Shown here: one piece after another, positions 1 through 8,472 of the stretch
Position numbering within the stretch: the stretch's first letter is position 1
How the letters are laid out: each line of letters begins with the position of its first letter
Source: Streptomyces novaecaesareae
Lineage (GTDB): Bacteria > Actinomycetota > Actinomycetes > Streptomycetales > Streptomycetaceae
Direction: 5' to 3'
Length of the DNA: 64,000 nucleotides
Assembly: GCF_000716875.1 (NCBI RefSeq)
Contig: NZ_JNWQ01000024.1
Span: 1 to 64,000 of the forward strand
The notes under the pieces: model-generated
The model's database searches: none
What the model was told of the DNA's origin: nothing
What the model saw: the letters and a program-made list of their open reading frames with translations, nothing else
Translations under genes and position numbers: made by a program

Positions 1-39
1 GGTCGCTGGTCGGCAGCGTCAGATGTGTATAAGAGACAG
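1..39. other. Illumina Nextera adapter remnant at contig end
   Basis: Bases 10-39 match the last 30 bases of the Nextera read 1 transposase adapter, and bases 21-39 are the 19-bp Tn5 mosaic end (AGATGTGTATAAGAGACAG). This is library adapter, not genome sequence. True sequence probably starts at about base 40, so the upstream region of the first gene is cut off. Confidence 0.97.
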
Positions 40-100
40 CCGCCACCCACAGCCCTTCGGCCCCCAGCACCTCGGCCCACAGCCAGGACACCGATAAACC

Positions 101-1651
101 ATGAGCACCCTGACCGCCCGCCAGCGCTGGACCGGCCTCGCCGTCCTCGTCCTGGCCGTGACCGTGGTCGCCCTCGACGCGACCGTCCTCTCCCTCGCCA
201 TCCCGTCGATCAGCGAGACGCTGCGCCCCAGCGGCACCCAGCTGCTCTGGATCGGCGACTCCTACTCCTTCGTGCTCGCCGGCCTGCTGGTCAGCATGGG
301 CGCACTGAGCGACCGGATCGGCCGCAAGCGGCTGCTGCTGGTCGGCTCGGCCGCCTTCGGCGCCGCCTCGCTGCTGGCCGCCTACGCGCCGGGCCCGGGC
401 TGGCTGATCCTGGCCCGCGCGCTGCTCGGCGTGGCCGGGGCGACGATCATGCCGTCCACCCTGTCGCTGATCCGCGGCCTCTTCCCGGACGACCGGGAGC
501 GGGCCACCGCGATCGGCATCTGGGGCGCGGCCGCCACCGCCGGGGCCGCGCTCGGGCCGGTGGTCGGCGGGGCACTGCTGGAGCGCTTCTGGTGGGGTTC
601 GGTGTTCCTGATGAACATCCCGGTGCTGCTCCTGCTGCTGGGCTTCGGCGCCTGGCTGCTGCCCGAGTCCAAGGACCCGAAGCCGGGCCGCTGGGACGTG
701 CTGAGCGTCGTCCTGTCGATGGCCGGGGTGATCGGCGTGGTGTACGCGGTCAAGGAGGCCGCCGCGCACGGCGTCGGCCGCTGGGACGTCCCGGTCTCGT
801 TCGTGCTGGGCGCCGCCGCGCTGACCGTCTTCGTCCGCCGCCAGCTGCGGCTGGAGACCCCGCTGCTCGACGTCCGGCTGTTCCGCGACCGGCGGTTCAC
901 CGCGGCGGTCTCGGCCTCGCTGGTCTCCCTGGTCGGCCTCTCCGGCGTGATCTTCGTGGTCTCGCAGTACCTGCAGCTGGTCCGCGGCTACCAGCCGCTG
1001 CAGGCGGGCCTGGCCGAGCTGCCGGCCTTCGCGGGCTCGGTGGTCGGCGGTCTGCTGACCGCCCGGGTGGCCCGGCGCTTCGGCGCGCGCACGGCGCTGA
1101 CGGCCTGTCTGCTGGCGATGGGCCTGGGCATAGGCGTGCTCGGCTGGCTGGAGCAGGACACCACCTACCTGCTGCTGGCCGCCTCCTTCCTGCTGGTCGG
1201 GACGGCCGAGGGCGTGGTCTACACGCTCGGCGCCGACCTGGTGCTGAGCGCCGCGCCCGCCGAGAAGGCCGGGGCCGCCTCCGCGGTCTCGGAGACGGCG
1301 TACGAGCTGGGCACCGCGCTCGGCATCGCCCTGGTCGGTTCGGTGGTCGGCTCGATCTACGCGAACGGGCTGGCCGTCCCGGCCGGGACGGACCCGGCGC
1401 TGGCCGCCCGGGCCGGCGAGTCGCTGGGCTCGGCCGTCGAGGCGGCGCAGGGGCTGGCGCCGGAGCTGGCGCAGCCGCTGCTGGCGAGCGCGAAGGCGGG
1501 CTTCGTCAGCGGCATGAACAGCGCCGGGCTGCTGGCCGCCGTCCTGCTGGTCGGCGCGGCGGTGACGGCCTGGCTGCTGCTGCGCGGGCTGTCCGGGCCG
1601 GCTGCGGCCGCCGAGGAGCCCGCGGCGGTGTCGGAGAAGGTCCACGTGTGA
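101..1651 (+). CDS. MFS drug exporter, DHA2 (EmrB/QacA) family
   Basis: A 516-residue membrane protein with about 14 hydrophobic segments, the usual size of DHA2 proton-driven drug exporters. Visible motifs are LDATVL at residues 25-30 in helix 1, motif A (GALSDRIGRKR, 67-77) in the loop after helix 2, and the glycine-rich motif C (AAATAGAALGPVVGG, 143-157) in helix 5, the antiporter signature. The ATG follows a weak AGGAC-type ribosome site. Because the contig starts 60 bases upstream, any regulator or operon partner on that side is lost. A strong hairpin follows the stop. The substrate cannot be told from sequence; multidrug or self-made metabolite export is the usual role. Confidence 0.92.
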   Translation: MSTLTARQRWTGLAVLVLAVTVVALDATVLSLAIPSISETLRPSGTQLLWIGDSYSFVLAGLLVSMGALSDRIGRKRLLLVGSAAFGAASLLAAYAPGPGWLILARALLGVAGATIMPSTLSLIRGLFPDDRERATAIGIWGAAATAGAALGPVVGGALLERFWWGSVFLMNIPVLLLLLGFGAWLLPESKDPKPGRWDVLSVVLSMAGVIGVVYAVKEAAAHGVGRWDVPVSFVLGAAALTVFVRRQLRLETPLLDVRLFRDRRFTAAVSASLVSLVGLSGVIFVVSQYLQLVRGYQPLQAGLAELPAFAGSVVGGLLTARVARRFGARTALTACLLAMGLGIGVLGWLEQDTTYLLLAASFLLVGTAEGVVYTLGADLVLSAAPAEKAGAASAVSETAYELGTALGIALVGSVVGSIYANGLAVPAGTDPALAARAGESLGSAVEAAQGLAPELAQPLLASAKAGFVSGMNSAGLLAAVLLVGAAVTAWLLLRGLSGPAAAAEEPAAVSEKVHV

Positions 1652-1686
1652 CCCGCTCCCCCCGGCCCTCCTCGTAAGGCCTCCCA

Positions 1687-1727
1687 GCCGGAACGGCCGT
1701 TCTCCTGGCGAGAACGGCCGTTCCGGC
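1687..1727. terminator. Bidirectional terminator hairpin
   Basis: A perfect inverted repeat with 18-bp arms around a 5-nt loop, between the convergent exporter and phosphatase genes. It has no T-tract, as is common in streptomycetes. Confidence 0.8.
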
Positions 1728-1747
1728 GTATCGGGCCGCCGCCGTTC

Positions 1748-1785
1748 CGCCTACTCCGCCTACTCCGCCTACATTGCCTACTTCG
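1748..1785. repeat. Short tandem repeat, CTACTCCGC-like 9-mer
   Basis: About four imperfect copies of a 9-base unit (CTACTCCGC, CTACATTGC, CTACTTCGC variants) lie across the stop codon of the phosphatase gene. Each unit holds a CTA, which reads TAG on the minus strand, so the stop codon itself is part of the repeat. Confidence 0.6.
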
Positions 1786-4258
1786 CCGCGAAGGGCAGCT
1801 CCAGCTCGGCCCAGACCACCTTGCCGTCCCGGGTGAGCCGGCTGCCCCAGCGCTGGGCCAGCTCGCTGACCAGGAACATCCCGCGCCCGCCCTCGTCCTG
1901 CTCGGCGAACGGGCGCAGCTGCGGGGTCTGGCCGCCGGCGTCGGAGACCTCGACGGTGAGCACCCGGTCGCGGAACAGCCGCAGCCGGCGCGGGGCGTCG
2001 GCGTGCAGCAGCGCGTTCGTGACCAGCTCGCTGACCAGCAGCTCGGCGTAGTCGGTGAGCGCGGACAGGCCCCAGGCCTCCAGGGTGGCGCGGGTGAACC
2101 GGCGGGCCCTGCCGGGCAGCTTCCCGCCGCCGCTGAGCGGGAGGGTGGCGATCCGGTCGGCGGGCAGCGGCAGCACCCGCGCCATGATCATCGCGATGTC
2201 GTCCTCGGTGCCGTCGGTGACCAGCGCCCCGAGGACGGCGTCGCAGCTCTCCTCCAGGGTCCGGCCGGGCCCGGCGAGGGTGCGGGCGAGCAGGTCGATC
2301 CCGGCGTCCAGGTCCTGGCCGCGCCGCTCGACCAGGCCGTCGGTGTAGAGCGCGACCATGCCGCCCTCGGGGATGGTGAACTCGATCGACTCGAAGGCGA
2401 CCCCGCCGACGCCCAGCGGCACGCCGGGCGGCACCTCGACCCGCTCGGCATTGCCGTCGGGGGCGACCCGCACCGGCGGCAGGTGTCCAGCCGAGGCGAC
2501 CTGGACGGTGCGCTCCAGCGGGTCGTAGACCGCGCAGATGCAGGTCGCGAACTGGCCCTCGCCGATACCCGAGGCGGTCTCGTCCAGCCGGGTGAGGACC
2601 TGCTCGGGCGGCATGTCGAGGGTGGCGAGGGTGCGGGCGACGGTGCGCAGCTGGCCCATCGTGGCGGCGGCGCGGATGCCGTGGCCCATCACGTCCCCGA
2701 CCACCAGGGCGACCCGCCCGCAGGACAGCGGAACGACGTCGAACCAGTCGCCGCCGACCTCGCTGACCACGCTGCTGGGCAGGTAGCGGTGGGCGATCTC
2801 CAGGCCGAGGGTGCGGTGCACCTCCTGCGGCAGCAGGCTGCGCTGGAGGGTCAGCGCGGTCTCCCGCTCGCGCCGGTAGAGCCGGGCGTTGTCCAGCGCC
2901 AGCGCGGTGCGGGCGACCAGTTCCTCGGCGAGGGCGACGTCGGCGGCGCTGAACGGCTCGGGGTTGCGCATCCTGATGAACTCGGATCCGCCGAGCACCA
3001 TGCCCCGGGCGGTGATCGGCACCATCAGGTAGGAGTGGATGCCCGCCGCGATCCCGGGGGCCACCCGGTCCTCGCTGGAGACCAGCCCGCGCAGCACCTC
3101 CTCGTCCACGTGGGCCCGCAGCAGCGGCTTCCCGCTGCGCAGGCACTGGGTGTAGCTGCGGTCGGGGGCGTACTCGGAGGTCTCGCCGACGACGTCGACG
3201 GCGTGCACGAGGCCGCTCTCGTAGGACTCCCCGACGGCGACGGCGCGCAGGGTGACGGTCCGGTCGGTGGGGATCTCGGTGGGCTCGGCGCCGCGCAGCA
3301 CCGGCTCCAGCAGGTCGACGGTGGCGAAGTCCGCGAACCGGGGGACGACGGCCTCGATCAGTTCCTCGGCGGTGCGCTGGAGGTCGAGGGTGGTACCGAT
3401 CCGCGCCGTCGCCTCGGCGATGGTGGCGAGGCGTTCCTGGGCCCGGGCGGCGCGGGCCTCGGCCTGGAAGCGTTCGGTGACGTCGATGATCGAGGAACAG
3501 ACGCCGAACACGCGGCCGGTGGAGTCCTCCAGCCGGAAGTAGGAGGCGGACCACGCGCGGTCCCGCCTCGGATCGCCGGGGACGCGGCCGTGCGAGCGGG
3601 CGTCCACCACCGGCTTCCCGGTCTTCAGCACCTGTCTCATGGTCTGTTCGATCTCGGCGCCGTTGATGCCGGGCAGCACGGCGGATATCCGGCGGCCGAG
3701 GTGGGCGGCGGCCGGCACGCCGTTCATCCGGGCGAGCGCCTCGTTGATCCGGACGTAGCGCAGGTCGGTGTCGTAGACCGCCATGCCTATCGGCGAGCGG
3801 CCGAAGATGCCGTCCAGCACCGCCAGGTCGGCCTCGACGGCATGCAGGGCGCGGGTGTCGGAGGCGGTGGCGAGCAGCAGCAGGGTGTCGGCCGGGCCGG
3901 CGATCGGGTAGGTGCGGAACTCCAGGTCGACCTTGTGGCCGTCGCGGTGGCGGACCGGGAAGACGCCGGACCAGCCGGTGCCGCCCATGATCCGTTCGAG
4001 GAGGTCGAGCACCTCGGTGCGGTCGCCGCCGTCGGTGAACAGCTGGGCGGCGAAGCTGCCGACGGCCTCCTCGGCGGTGTAGCCGAGCAGGGCCTCGGCG
4101 TCCTCGCTCCAGTGCAGGATCAGTCCGTCGTGCTGAAGCAGGGCTGTCGCGAGCGGGACGAGCCGGTGGCCTTCGGGGCGTCCGCCCTCGGGACGGGCCG
4201 AAGGGCCGCCCCGTGCCGGGCCGGCGGCGGCGGTCGCGTCCCACTCGTGTCCGTGCAT
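1778..4258 (-). CDS. PAS-PAS-GAF-PP2C (SpoIIE-type) phosphatase with C-terminal anti-sigma kinase-like ATPase domain
   Basis: An 826-residue cytoplasmic signalling protein. Two PAS domains (about 30-140 and 145-265) are followed by a GAF domain (280-460). Next is a SpoIIE/PP2C phosphatase domain (475-700) with metal-binding motifs GGDWFD (502-507), GDVMGHG (521-527), YTDGLVE (638-644) and DDIAM (686-690). The C-terminal HATPase_c domain resembles RsbW, with ELVTNALLH (744-752), SDAGG (772-776) and GRGMFLV (791-797). Proteins of this layout set the phosphorylation state of anti-anti-sigma factors, and streptomycetes carry dozens. No sigma or STAS gene is adjacent, so the partner is unknown. 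It is probably monocistronic, with terminators or gaps on both sides. Confidence 0.92.
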   Translation of the reverse strand: MHGHEWDATAAAGPARGGPSARPEGGRPEGHRLVPLATALLQHDGLILHWSEDAEALLGYTAEEAVGSFAAQLFTDGGDRTEVLDLLERIMGGTGWSGVFPVRHRDGHKVDLEFRTYPIAGPADTLLLLATASDTRALHAVEADLAVLDGIFGRSPIGMAVYDTDLRYVRINEALARMNGVPAAAHLGRRISAVLPGINGAEIEQTMRQVLKTGKPVVDARSHGRVPGDPRRDRAWSASYFRLEDSTGRVFGVCSSIIDVTERFQAEARAARAQERLATIAEATARIGTTLDLQRTAEELIEAVVPRFADFATVDLLEPVLRGAEPTEIPTDRTVTLRAVAVGESYESGLVHAVDVVGETSEYAPDRSYTQCLRSGKPLLRAHVDEEVLRGLVSSEDRVAPGIAAGIHSYLMVPITARGMVLGGSEFIRMRNPEPFSAADVALAEELVARTALALDNARLYRRERETALTLQRSLLPQEVHRTLGLEIAHRYLPSSVVSEVGGDWFDVVPLSCGRVALVVGDVMGHGIRAAATMGQLRTVARTLATLDMPPEQVLTRLDETASGIGEGQFATCICAVYDPLERTVQVASAGHLPPVRVAPDGNAERVEVPPGVPLGVGGVAFESIEFTIPEGGMVALYTDGLVERRGQDLDAGIDLLARTLAGPGRTLEESCDAVLGALVTDGTEDDIAMIMARVLPLPADRIATLPLSGGGKLPGRARRFTRATLEAWGLSALTDYAELLVSELVTNALLHADAPRRLRLFRDRVLTVEVSDAGGQTPQLRPFAEQDEGGRGMFLVSELAQRWGSRLTRDGKVVWAELELPFAAK

Positions 4259-4406
4259 GATCAGGCAGCACCCCGGTTCGGCTCGTGCCCGGCCGGGTGG
4301 GCCTCGCGGTCCGTGTCGGCCGGGGTTCTTCTCCAGACTGCACGGACATCGGCCGCCCGGCGACCCCTTGGTCAGGGGTTGTCCGGCCGCTCCTTGTGTA
4401 CGGGCG

Positions 4407-5027
4407 TCATGGGCGTACCGGCCGCAGCGTACTCTCCAGAACGCCCGCCCACTGCCGGATCACTCCGGATCGTCGGAGGCTGTCGTCGGTGAGCAGGTTG
4501 GCCAGGCCGAGTCCGCGGGCGAGGTCCAGGGTGGCCTGCACGGATTCCCGCACGCCCGGGTGGCTCTCGTCGGCGTCCAGGAACTCCACGGCGGCCCGGT
4601 GGGCCTCCCGGCCGACGTGGCCCTCCAGGGCGACGATCCGCTCGCGCAGCGCCTCCTCGGTGGCGGCGGCGGTCCACAGGTGCAGGGCGGCGCGGAACAG
4701 CGGGCCGGTGTAGAGGCGCACGATCATGTCGACCACGGCCCGGGTGCGGTCGGGGCCGGCGGCCGGCAGCTCGTCCGCGTGGGCGCGGACGGCTGCCAGC
4801 CGCTCGGCGGTGACGTGCTCGACGGCCGCGGTGAACAGGTCCTCGCGGGTCGGGAAGTGGTGCTGGGCGGCGCCCCGGGAGACGCCGGCGCGCTCGGCGA
4901 CCACGGTGACGGTGGAGCCGTTCCAGCCGAGTTCGGCCAGGCAGTCCACGGCCGCCGCGAGCAGCCGGGCCCTGGTCGCGCGGCTGCGGTCCTGCCGGGG
5001 GGTGCGGGCGGCGGGGTGGCTGGTCAT
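4407..5027 (-). CDS. TetR/AcrR family transcriptional regulator
   Basis: A 206-residue protein with an N-terminal TetR helix-turn-helix at about 20-62, including RAGVSRGAAQHHFPTREDL, and an alpha-helical ligand domain with no recognisable ligand signature. An AGGAG site precedes the ATG. It lies 156 bases downstream of the 4-coumarate-CoA ligase gene on the same strand, so a local role in controlling that ligase, or itself, is likely but inferred. Confidence 0.9.
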   Translation of the reverse strand: MTSHPAARTPRQDRSRATRARLLAAAVDCLAELGWNGSTVTVVAERAGVSRGAAQHHFPTREDLFTAAVEHVTAERLAAVRAHADELPAAGPDRTRAVVDMIVRLYTGPLFRAALHLWTAAATEEALRERIVALEGHVGREAHRAAVEFLDADESHPGVRESVQATLDLARGLGLANLLTDDSLRRSGVIRQWAGVLESTLRPVRP

Positions 5028-5062
5028 GGCTGCTGGCGGCTCCTGTTCCGGTGCGGGCGAGG

Positions 5063-5150
5063 CGGGTCGGTCCCCTGCGGCGGCGCGATCCCGTGTGGTG
5101 GATCGGTCCCCTTCGGCGGGTCGGTCCCTGCGGCGGGTCGATCCTCACAG
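5063..5150. repeat. Five imperfect 17-19 bp direct repeats in the tetR leader
   Basis: Units of the form CGGGTCGGTCCCCTGCGG recur head to tail (5063-5080, 5081-5099, 5100-5116, 5117-5133, 5134-5150) between the ligase stop and the tetR start. They could be repeat slippage or iterated binding sites. Confidence 0.6.
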
Positions 5151-5183
5151 ACGGGTACCGGTCCCCGCCCGTCGGGGGCGTGC

Positions 5184-6779
5184 TCAGTCGACGGGGGCGC
5201 GCCGGGCCTCGCGGGCGCGCAGTTCGCGGCGGAGGATCTTTCCGGCCGCGGACTTGGGGACGGTGTCGACGAACTCCACCGCGCGGACCTTCTTGTAGGG
5301 GGCGACCAGCCCGGCGACGTACCCGGTGACCTCCTCCGCGGTCAGCCCGCTGCCCGGGGCGCGGACCACGAAGGCCTTGGGACACTCGCCGCCCTCGGCG
5401 TCCGGGACGCCGATCACGGCGGCGTCGGCGATCTGCGGGTGGCCGAGCAGGACGGCCTCCAGCTCGGCGGGGGCGACCTGGTAGCCCTTGTACTTGATCA
5501 GCTCCTTGACCCGGTCGACGATGTGCAGGTAGCCGCGCTCGTCCACGTAGCCGACGTCGCCGGTGTGCAGCCAGCCCTCGGCGTCGATCACGGCCGCGGT
5601 CTCGGAGGGGCGGCCGAGGTAGCCCTTCATCACCTGGGGGCCGCGGATCAGCAGCTCGCCGCGCTCGCCGGGCCCGAGGTCGTCGGCGGAGCCGTCCAGG
5701 GCGGCGATCCGCAGCTCGGTGGAGGGGACCATCCGGCCGACCGAGCCGCGCGAGGGGTCACTCTCCCGCGGGGAGACCACGTGGGTGACCGGGGAGAGCT
5801 CGGTCATGCCGTAGCCCTGGAGCAGGTGCGGCAGGCCGAGGCGCCGGGCGCAGGCGTCGGCGAGCGCGTGGTCGAGCGGGGCGGCGGCGCACAGCAGGTA
5901 CTTGACGGAGGAGAGGTCGAAGCGGTCCACGACCGGGTGCTTGGCCAGGGCGAGCGCGATCGGCGGGGCCACGAACAGGGCCTGCACCCGGTGCTCCTCG
6001 ACGGCGCGGCAGAACTGCTCCAGGTCGAAGCGGGGCAGCACGACCACGGTGGCGCCGCAGCGCAGCGGCTGGTTGAGCAGCGCGGCCAGGCCGTAGATGT
6101 GGAAGAACGGCAGGACGGCGAGCACCCGCTCGCCCTCGGTGGGGCGGTAGAGGGCGTCGCACTGGGCGAGGTTGGTGGCGATCGAGCGGTGGGTGAGCAT
6201 CACGCCCTTGGGCAGGCCGGTGGTGCCGCTGGAGTAGGGCAGCACGGCGACGTCCTCGCCGGGGTCGATGGCGACCTCGGGGGCGGGGCCGGGGGTGGCG
6301 AGCAGGTCGGCGAGCGAGCGGTGGCCCTCGGCGCCGTCCAGGACGAGGATCTCGGTCAGCAGGTGGCCCTGCTCGGCGAGCAGGTCGGCGGCGGTCCGGG
6401 CGGCGGGCAGGAACGGGGAGACGGTGATCAGCCGGCGGGCGCCGCTGTCGCGCAGCTGGCCGGCCAGTTCGGTGGGCGTGGCCAGCGAGGAGACGGTCGT
6501 CACGGTGGCGCCGGCCCGGGTCGCGCCGTAGTAGGCCATCGGGTAGGTGATCGAGTTGGGGCTGAAGAGGGCGATGACCTCGCCCCGGCGCACGCCTGAC
6601 TCGGCCAGCCCGGCGGCGACCCGCTCGACGGCGGCGGCGAGCTGCACGTAGCTGACCTGCTCGCCGGTGAGGCCGTCGATCAGGGCCGGCCGGTCGCCGT
6701 AGCGGGCCGCGGCGCCGAGCACCGCCTCGTGGACCGGCAGGTCGACCACGGGGACGTCCGGGAATTCGCTTCGGAACAC
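5184..6779 (-). CDS. 4-coumarate/cinnamate-CoA ligase (ANL superfamily)
   Basis: A 531-residue adenylate-forming enzyme. It carries the ATP P-loop YSSGTTGLPKG (about 183-193), YGMTELSP (A5 motif), GWLHTGDVGYVD (A7), DRVKELIKYKGYQVAP (A8) and the C-terminal catalytic lysine in KSAAGKILRR (A10). The N-terminus and spacing closely follow the Streptomyces coelicolor cinnamate:CoA ligase, whose protein also begins MFRSE. This supports a GTG start at 6779, preceded by GGAGG at 9 bases. An open frame runs further upstream, but that part has no ligase similarity. It activates hydroxycinnamic, or possibly other aryl or acyl, acids to CoA thioesters. It probably shares a transcript with the downstream TetR gene. 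Confidence 0.88.
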   Translation of the reverse strand: MFRSEFPDVPVVDLPVHEAVLGAAARYGDRPALIDGLTGEQVSYVQLAAAVERVAAGLAESGVRRGEVIALFSPNSITYPMAYYGATRAGATVTTVSSLATPTELAGQLRDSGARRLITVSPFLPAARTAADLLAEQGHLLTEILVLDGAEGHRSLADLLATPGPAPEVAIDPGEDVAVLPYSSGTTGLPKGVMLTHRSIATNLAQCDALYRPTEGERVLAVLPFFHIYGLAALLNQPLRCGATVVVLPRFDLEQFCRAVEEHRVQALFVAPPIALALAKHPVVDRFDLSSVKYLLCAAAPLDHALADACARRLGLPHLLQGYGMTELSPVTHVVSPRESDPSRGSVGRMVPSTELRIAALDGSADDLGPGERGELLIRGPQVMKGYLGRPSETAAVIDAEGWLHTGDVGYVDERGYLHIVDRVKELIKYKGYQVAPAELEAVLLGHPQIADAAVIGVPDAEGGECPKAFVVRAPGSGLTAEEVTGYVAGLVAPYKKVRAVEFVDTVPKSAAGKILRRELRAREARRAPVD

Positions 6780-7005
6780 CAAGGTAAGCCTCCAGTAAGG
6801 AAGTTGACGCGGCAACAAAACCGGCGGTGGATCGATTCGAGGCGCGTTCAGGAGCATACGGACAGTCAGGGGCGAGGCTGGGCCATTGTGGGGAACCGGA
6901 GGCGGCGCACGCGTGGCACAGTTGCTCAGGGGGGCGCCCGACCGGACGGTGAAGCACCACGGCCGCCCGCCCCCGGGGCGGCCCGCCGACCCTGGAGCAC
7001 CCACC

Positions 7006-7701
7006 GTGAAACCCGTCTCCCCTCCCCTGCCACCGGCCCGGCGGCTGCTCGCCGCCACCGGCGCCGCCCTCGCGCTCACCCTCGGCGCGGCCCCGGCCGC
7101 GCTGGCCGCGCCGGGCGACAACGGCGACGTCAAGATCCACGAGAGCACCACACCGGTCACCGATCAGAGCGACCAGCCCAAGGTCTGCGTCTTCTACCTG
7201 GACGCCTTCAACTTCGACACCATCCAGCAGGTCAGCTGGACGATCTCGCAGCAGCCGCCGACGGGCACCGCCCAGGTGATGGCCGGATTGATCACGCTGG
7301 TGAACGGCACCGGGAACACCACCAACCTCACCCTGCCGGACGGGCACTACAAGCTCGAATGGACGTTCGCGGGTGAGAACGGCGCCGCGAAGCAGAAGGT
7401 GTTCGACGTCGCCTGCGCCACCTCGTCGCCCTCGCCCTCGCCGTCCTCCTCGCCCTCCCCGTCGCCGAGCGGATCGCCCAGCACCTCGCCCTCGCACTCG
7501 CACTCCCACAGCGCCTCGCCGAGCGGTGGCCCGCACGGCGGCCCGCACGGTGGCCCGCACGGCGGGGTGGGCACCGGCGGCGGCGGCACCTCCGGCACCG
7601 ATGCCGCCCAGGTCGTGGGCGGCCTGGCGCTGGTCGTCGGCGCGGGCGGGATCGCCATCCGCGCGATGCGGCGCCGTCCCGGACGCAATGCCGAATCCTG
7701 A
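7006..7701 (+). CDS. Secreted, C-terminally anchored Ser/Pro-rich stalk protein
   Basis: A 231-residue protein with a Sec signal peptide (LAATGAALALTLGAAPAALA, cleavage near residue 33), a globular part of about 110 residues, a long Ser/Pro then His/Gly-rich linker, and a C-terminal hydrophobic segment followed by RRR. The layout is that of a wall-spanning surface protein. No LPxTG or LAxTG sorting motif precedes the final hydrophobic segment, so it may be a membrane-anchored stalk rather than a sortase substrate. The GTG start at 7006 has a CTGGAG site and fits the signal peptide; an in-frame ATG at 6886 would add 40 residues unlike a leader. Its end overlaps the sortase gene by 14 bases. 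Confidence 0.8.
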   Translation: MKPVSPPLPPARRLLAATGAALALTLGAAPAALAAPGDNGDVKIHESTTPVTDQSDQPKVCVFYLDAFNFDTIQQVSWTISQQPPTGTAQVMAGLITLVNGTGNTTNLTLPDGHYKLEWTFAGENGAAKQKVFDVACATSSPSPSPSSSPSPSPSGSPSTSPSHSHSHSASPSGGPHGGPHGGPHGGVGTGGGGTSGTDAAQVVGGLALVVGAGGIAIRAMRRRPGRNAES

Positions 7702-8383
7702 CCGTCCGCACCGCGCGCCGTACGGCGGCCCCCTCCCCTGGCGGGCGGGGGTCGCCGCGCTGGCGCTCGCGCTGTGCGGCGTCTGGCTGGTCCACGACGG
7801 CACCGTCGACCGGCACGGGCCGCCGCTGCCGCCCGCGCCCTCGGCAGCCGCCGCACCGTCCCCGGTGTCGGCACCGGCCGCCACGCCCACGCCGCCCCCG
7901 GTGCCCGCCGCCCCGCCGCTGCCGGCCTCGGCGCCGACCAGGATCCGGATCCCCGCGATCAAGGTCGACGCCCCGGTGACCGGGCTCGGCCTGACCGCCG
8001 CTCGGCAGCTGGCCACCCCGCCGATGGAGCAGCGCAACCTCACCGGCTGGTACCGGGACGGCGCCGCGCCCGGGGCCGCCGGGAACGCCATCGTCACCGG
8101 GCACGCCGACAACCGCAGCGGACCGGCGGTCTTCTACCGGCTCGGGCTGCTGCGCCCGGGCGACACCGTCGAGGTGGCCCGCAAGGACCGCCACACCGCG
8201 GTGTTCACCGTGGACTCCGTCCGGGTCTTCCCGAAGGCGGACTTCCCGGACGCCCTGGTGTACGGCGCGGGCACCCCCGGCCGGGCCGAGCTGCGACTGA
8301 TCACCTGCGGCGGGAAGTTCGACCGGAAGACCGGGTACGAGTCCAACACCGTGGTGTTCGCCCACCTGTCCGCGAGCCGCTGA
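7688..8383 (+). CDS. Class F sortase
   Basis: A 231-residue transpeptidase with an N-terminal membrane anchor (residues 18-36), a Pro/Ala-rich linker (45-83) and a sortase core. The catalytic His is in VTGHAD (His139) and the catalytic Cys in LITCGG (Cys207), with downstream Arg213 as the likely third residue. Class F sortases are actinobacterial and act on the outer face of the membrane. The ATG lies inside the 3' end of the preceding stalk-protein gene, so the two are translationally coupled and probably work together. Confidence 0.9.
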   Translation: MPNPDRPHRAPYGGPLPWRAGVAALALALCGVWLVHDGTVDRHGPPLPPAPSAAAAPSPVSAPAATPTPPPVPAAPPLPASAPTRIRIPAIKVDAPVTGLGLTAARQLATPPMEQRNLTGWYRDGAAPGAAGNAIVTGHADNRSGPAVFYRLGLLRPGDTVEVARKDRHTAVFTVDSVRVFPKADFPDALVYGAGTPGRAELRLITCGGKFDRKTGYESNTVVFAHLSASR

Positions 8384-8441
8384 ACGCCGCCACGGCCCGG
8401 TACGGGCCCGTGCGGTGCGGCCCCCGTGCAGTGCGGCGCGT

Positions 8442-8471
8442 TACGGTGCGGCCCGGTACGGTGCGGCCCGG
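8442..8471. repeat. 15-bp tandem duplication
   Basis: TACGGTGCGGCCCGG occurs twice head to tail (8442-8456, 8457-8471), directly before the stop of the acyl-CoA dehydrogenase. Further degenerate GTGCGG units extend back to about 8401. No hairpin is obvious here, so terminator function is doubtful. Confidence 0.75.
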
Positions 8472-8472
8472 C

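Noticed and set aside
2003-6599. Long plus-strand open frames opposite the phosphatase, TetR and ligase genes
   Set aside because: Their products are low-complexity Gly/Arg/Ala/Gln/Val sequence with no domain and mirror the codons of real minus-strand genes.
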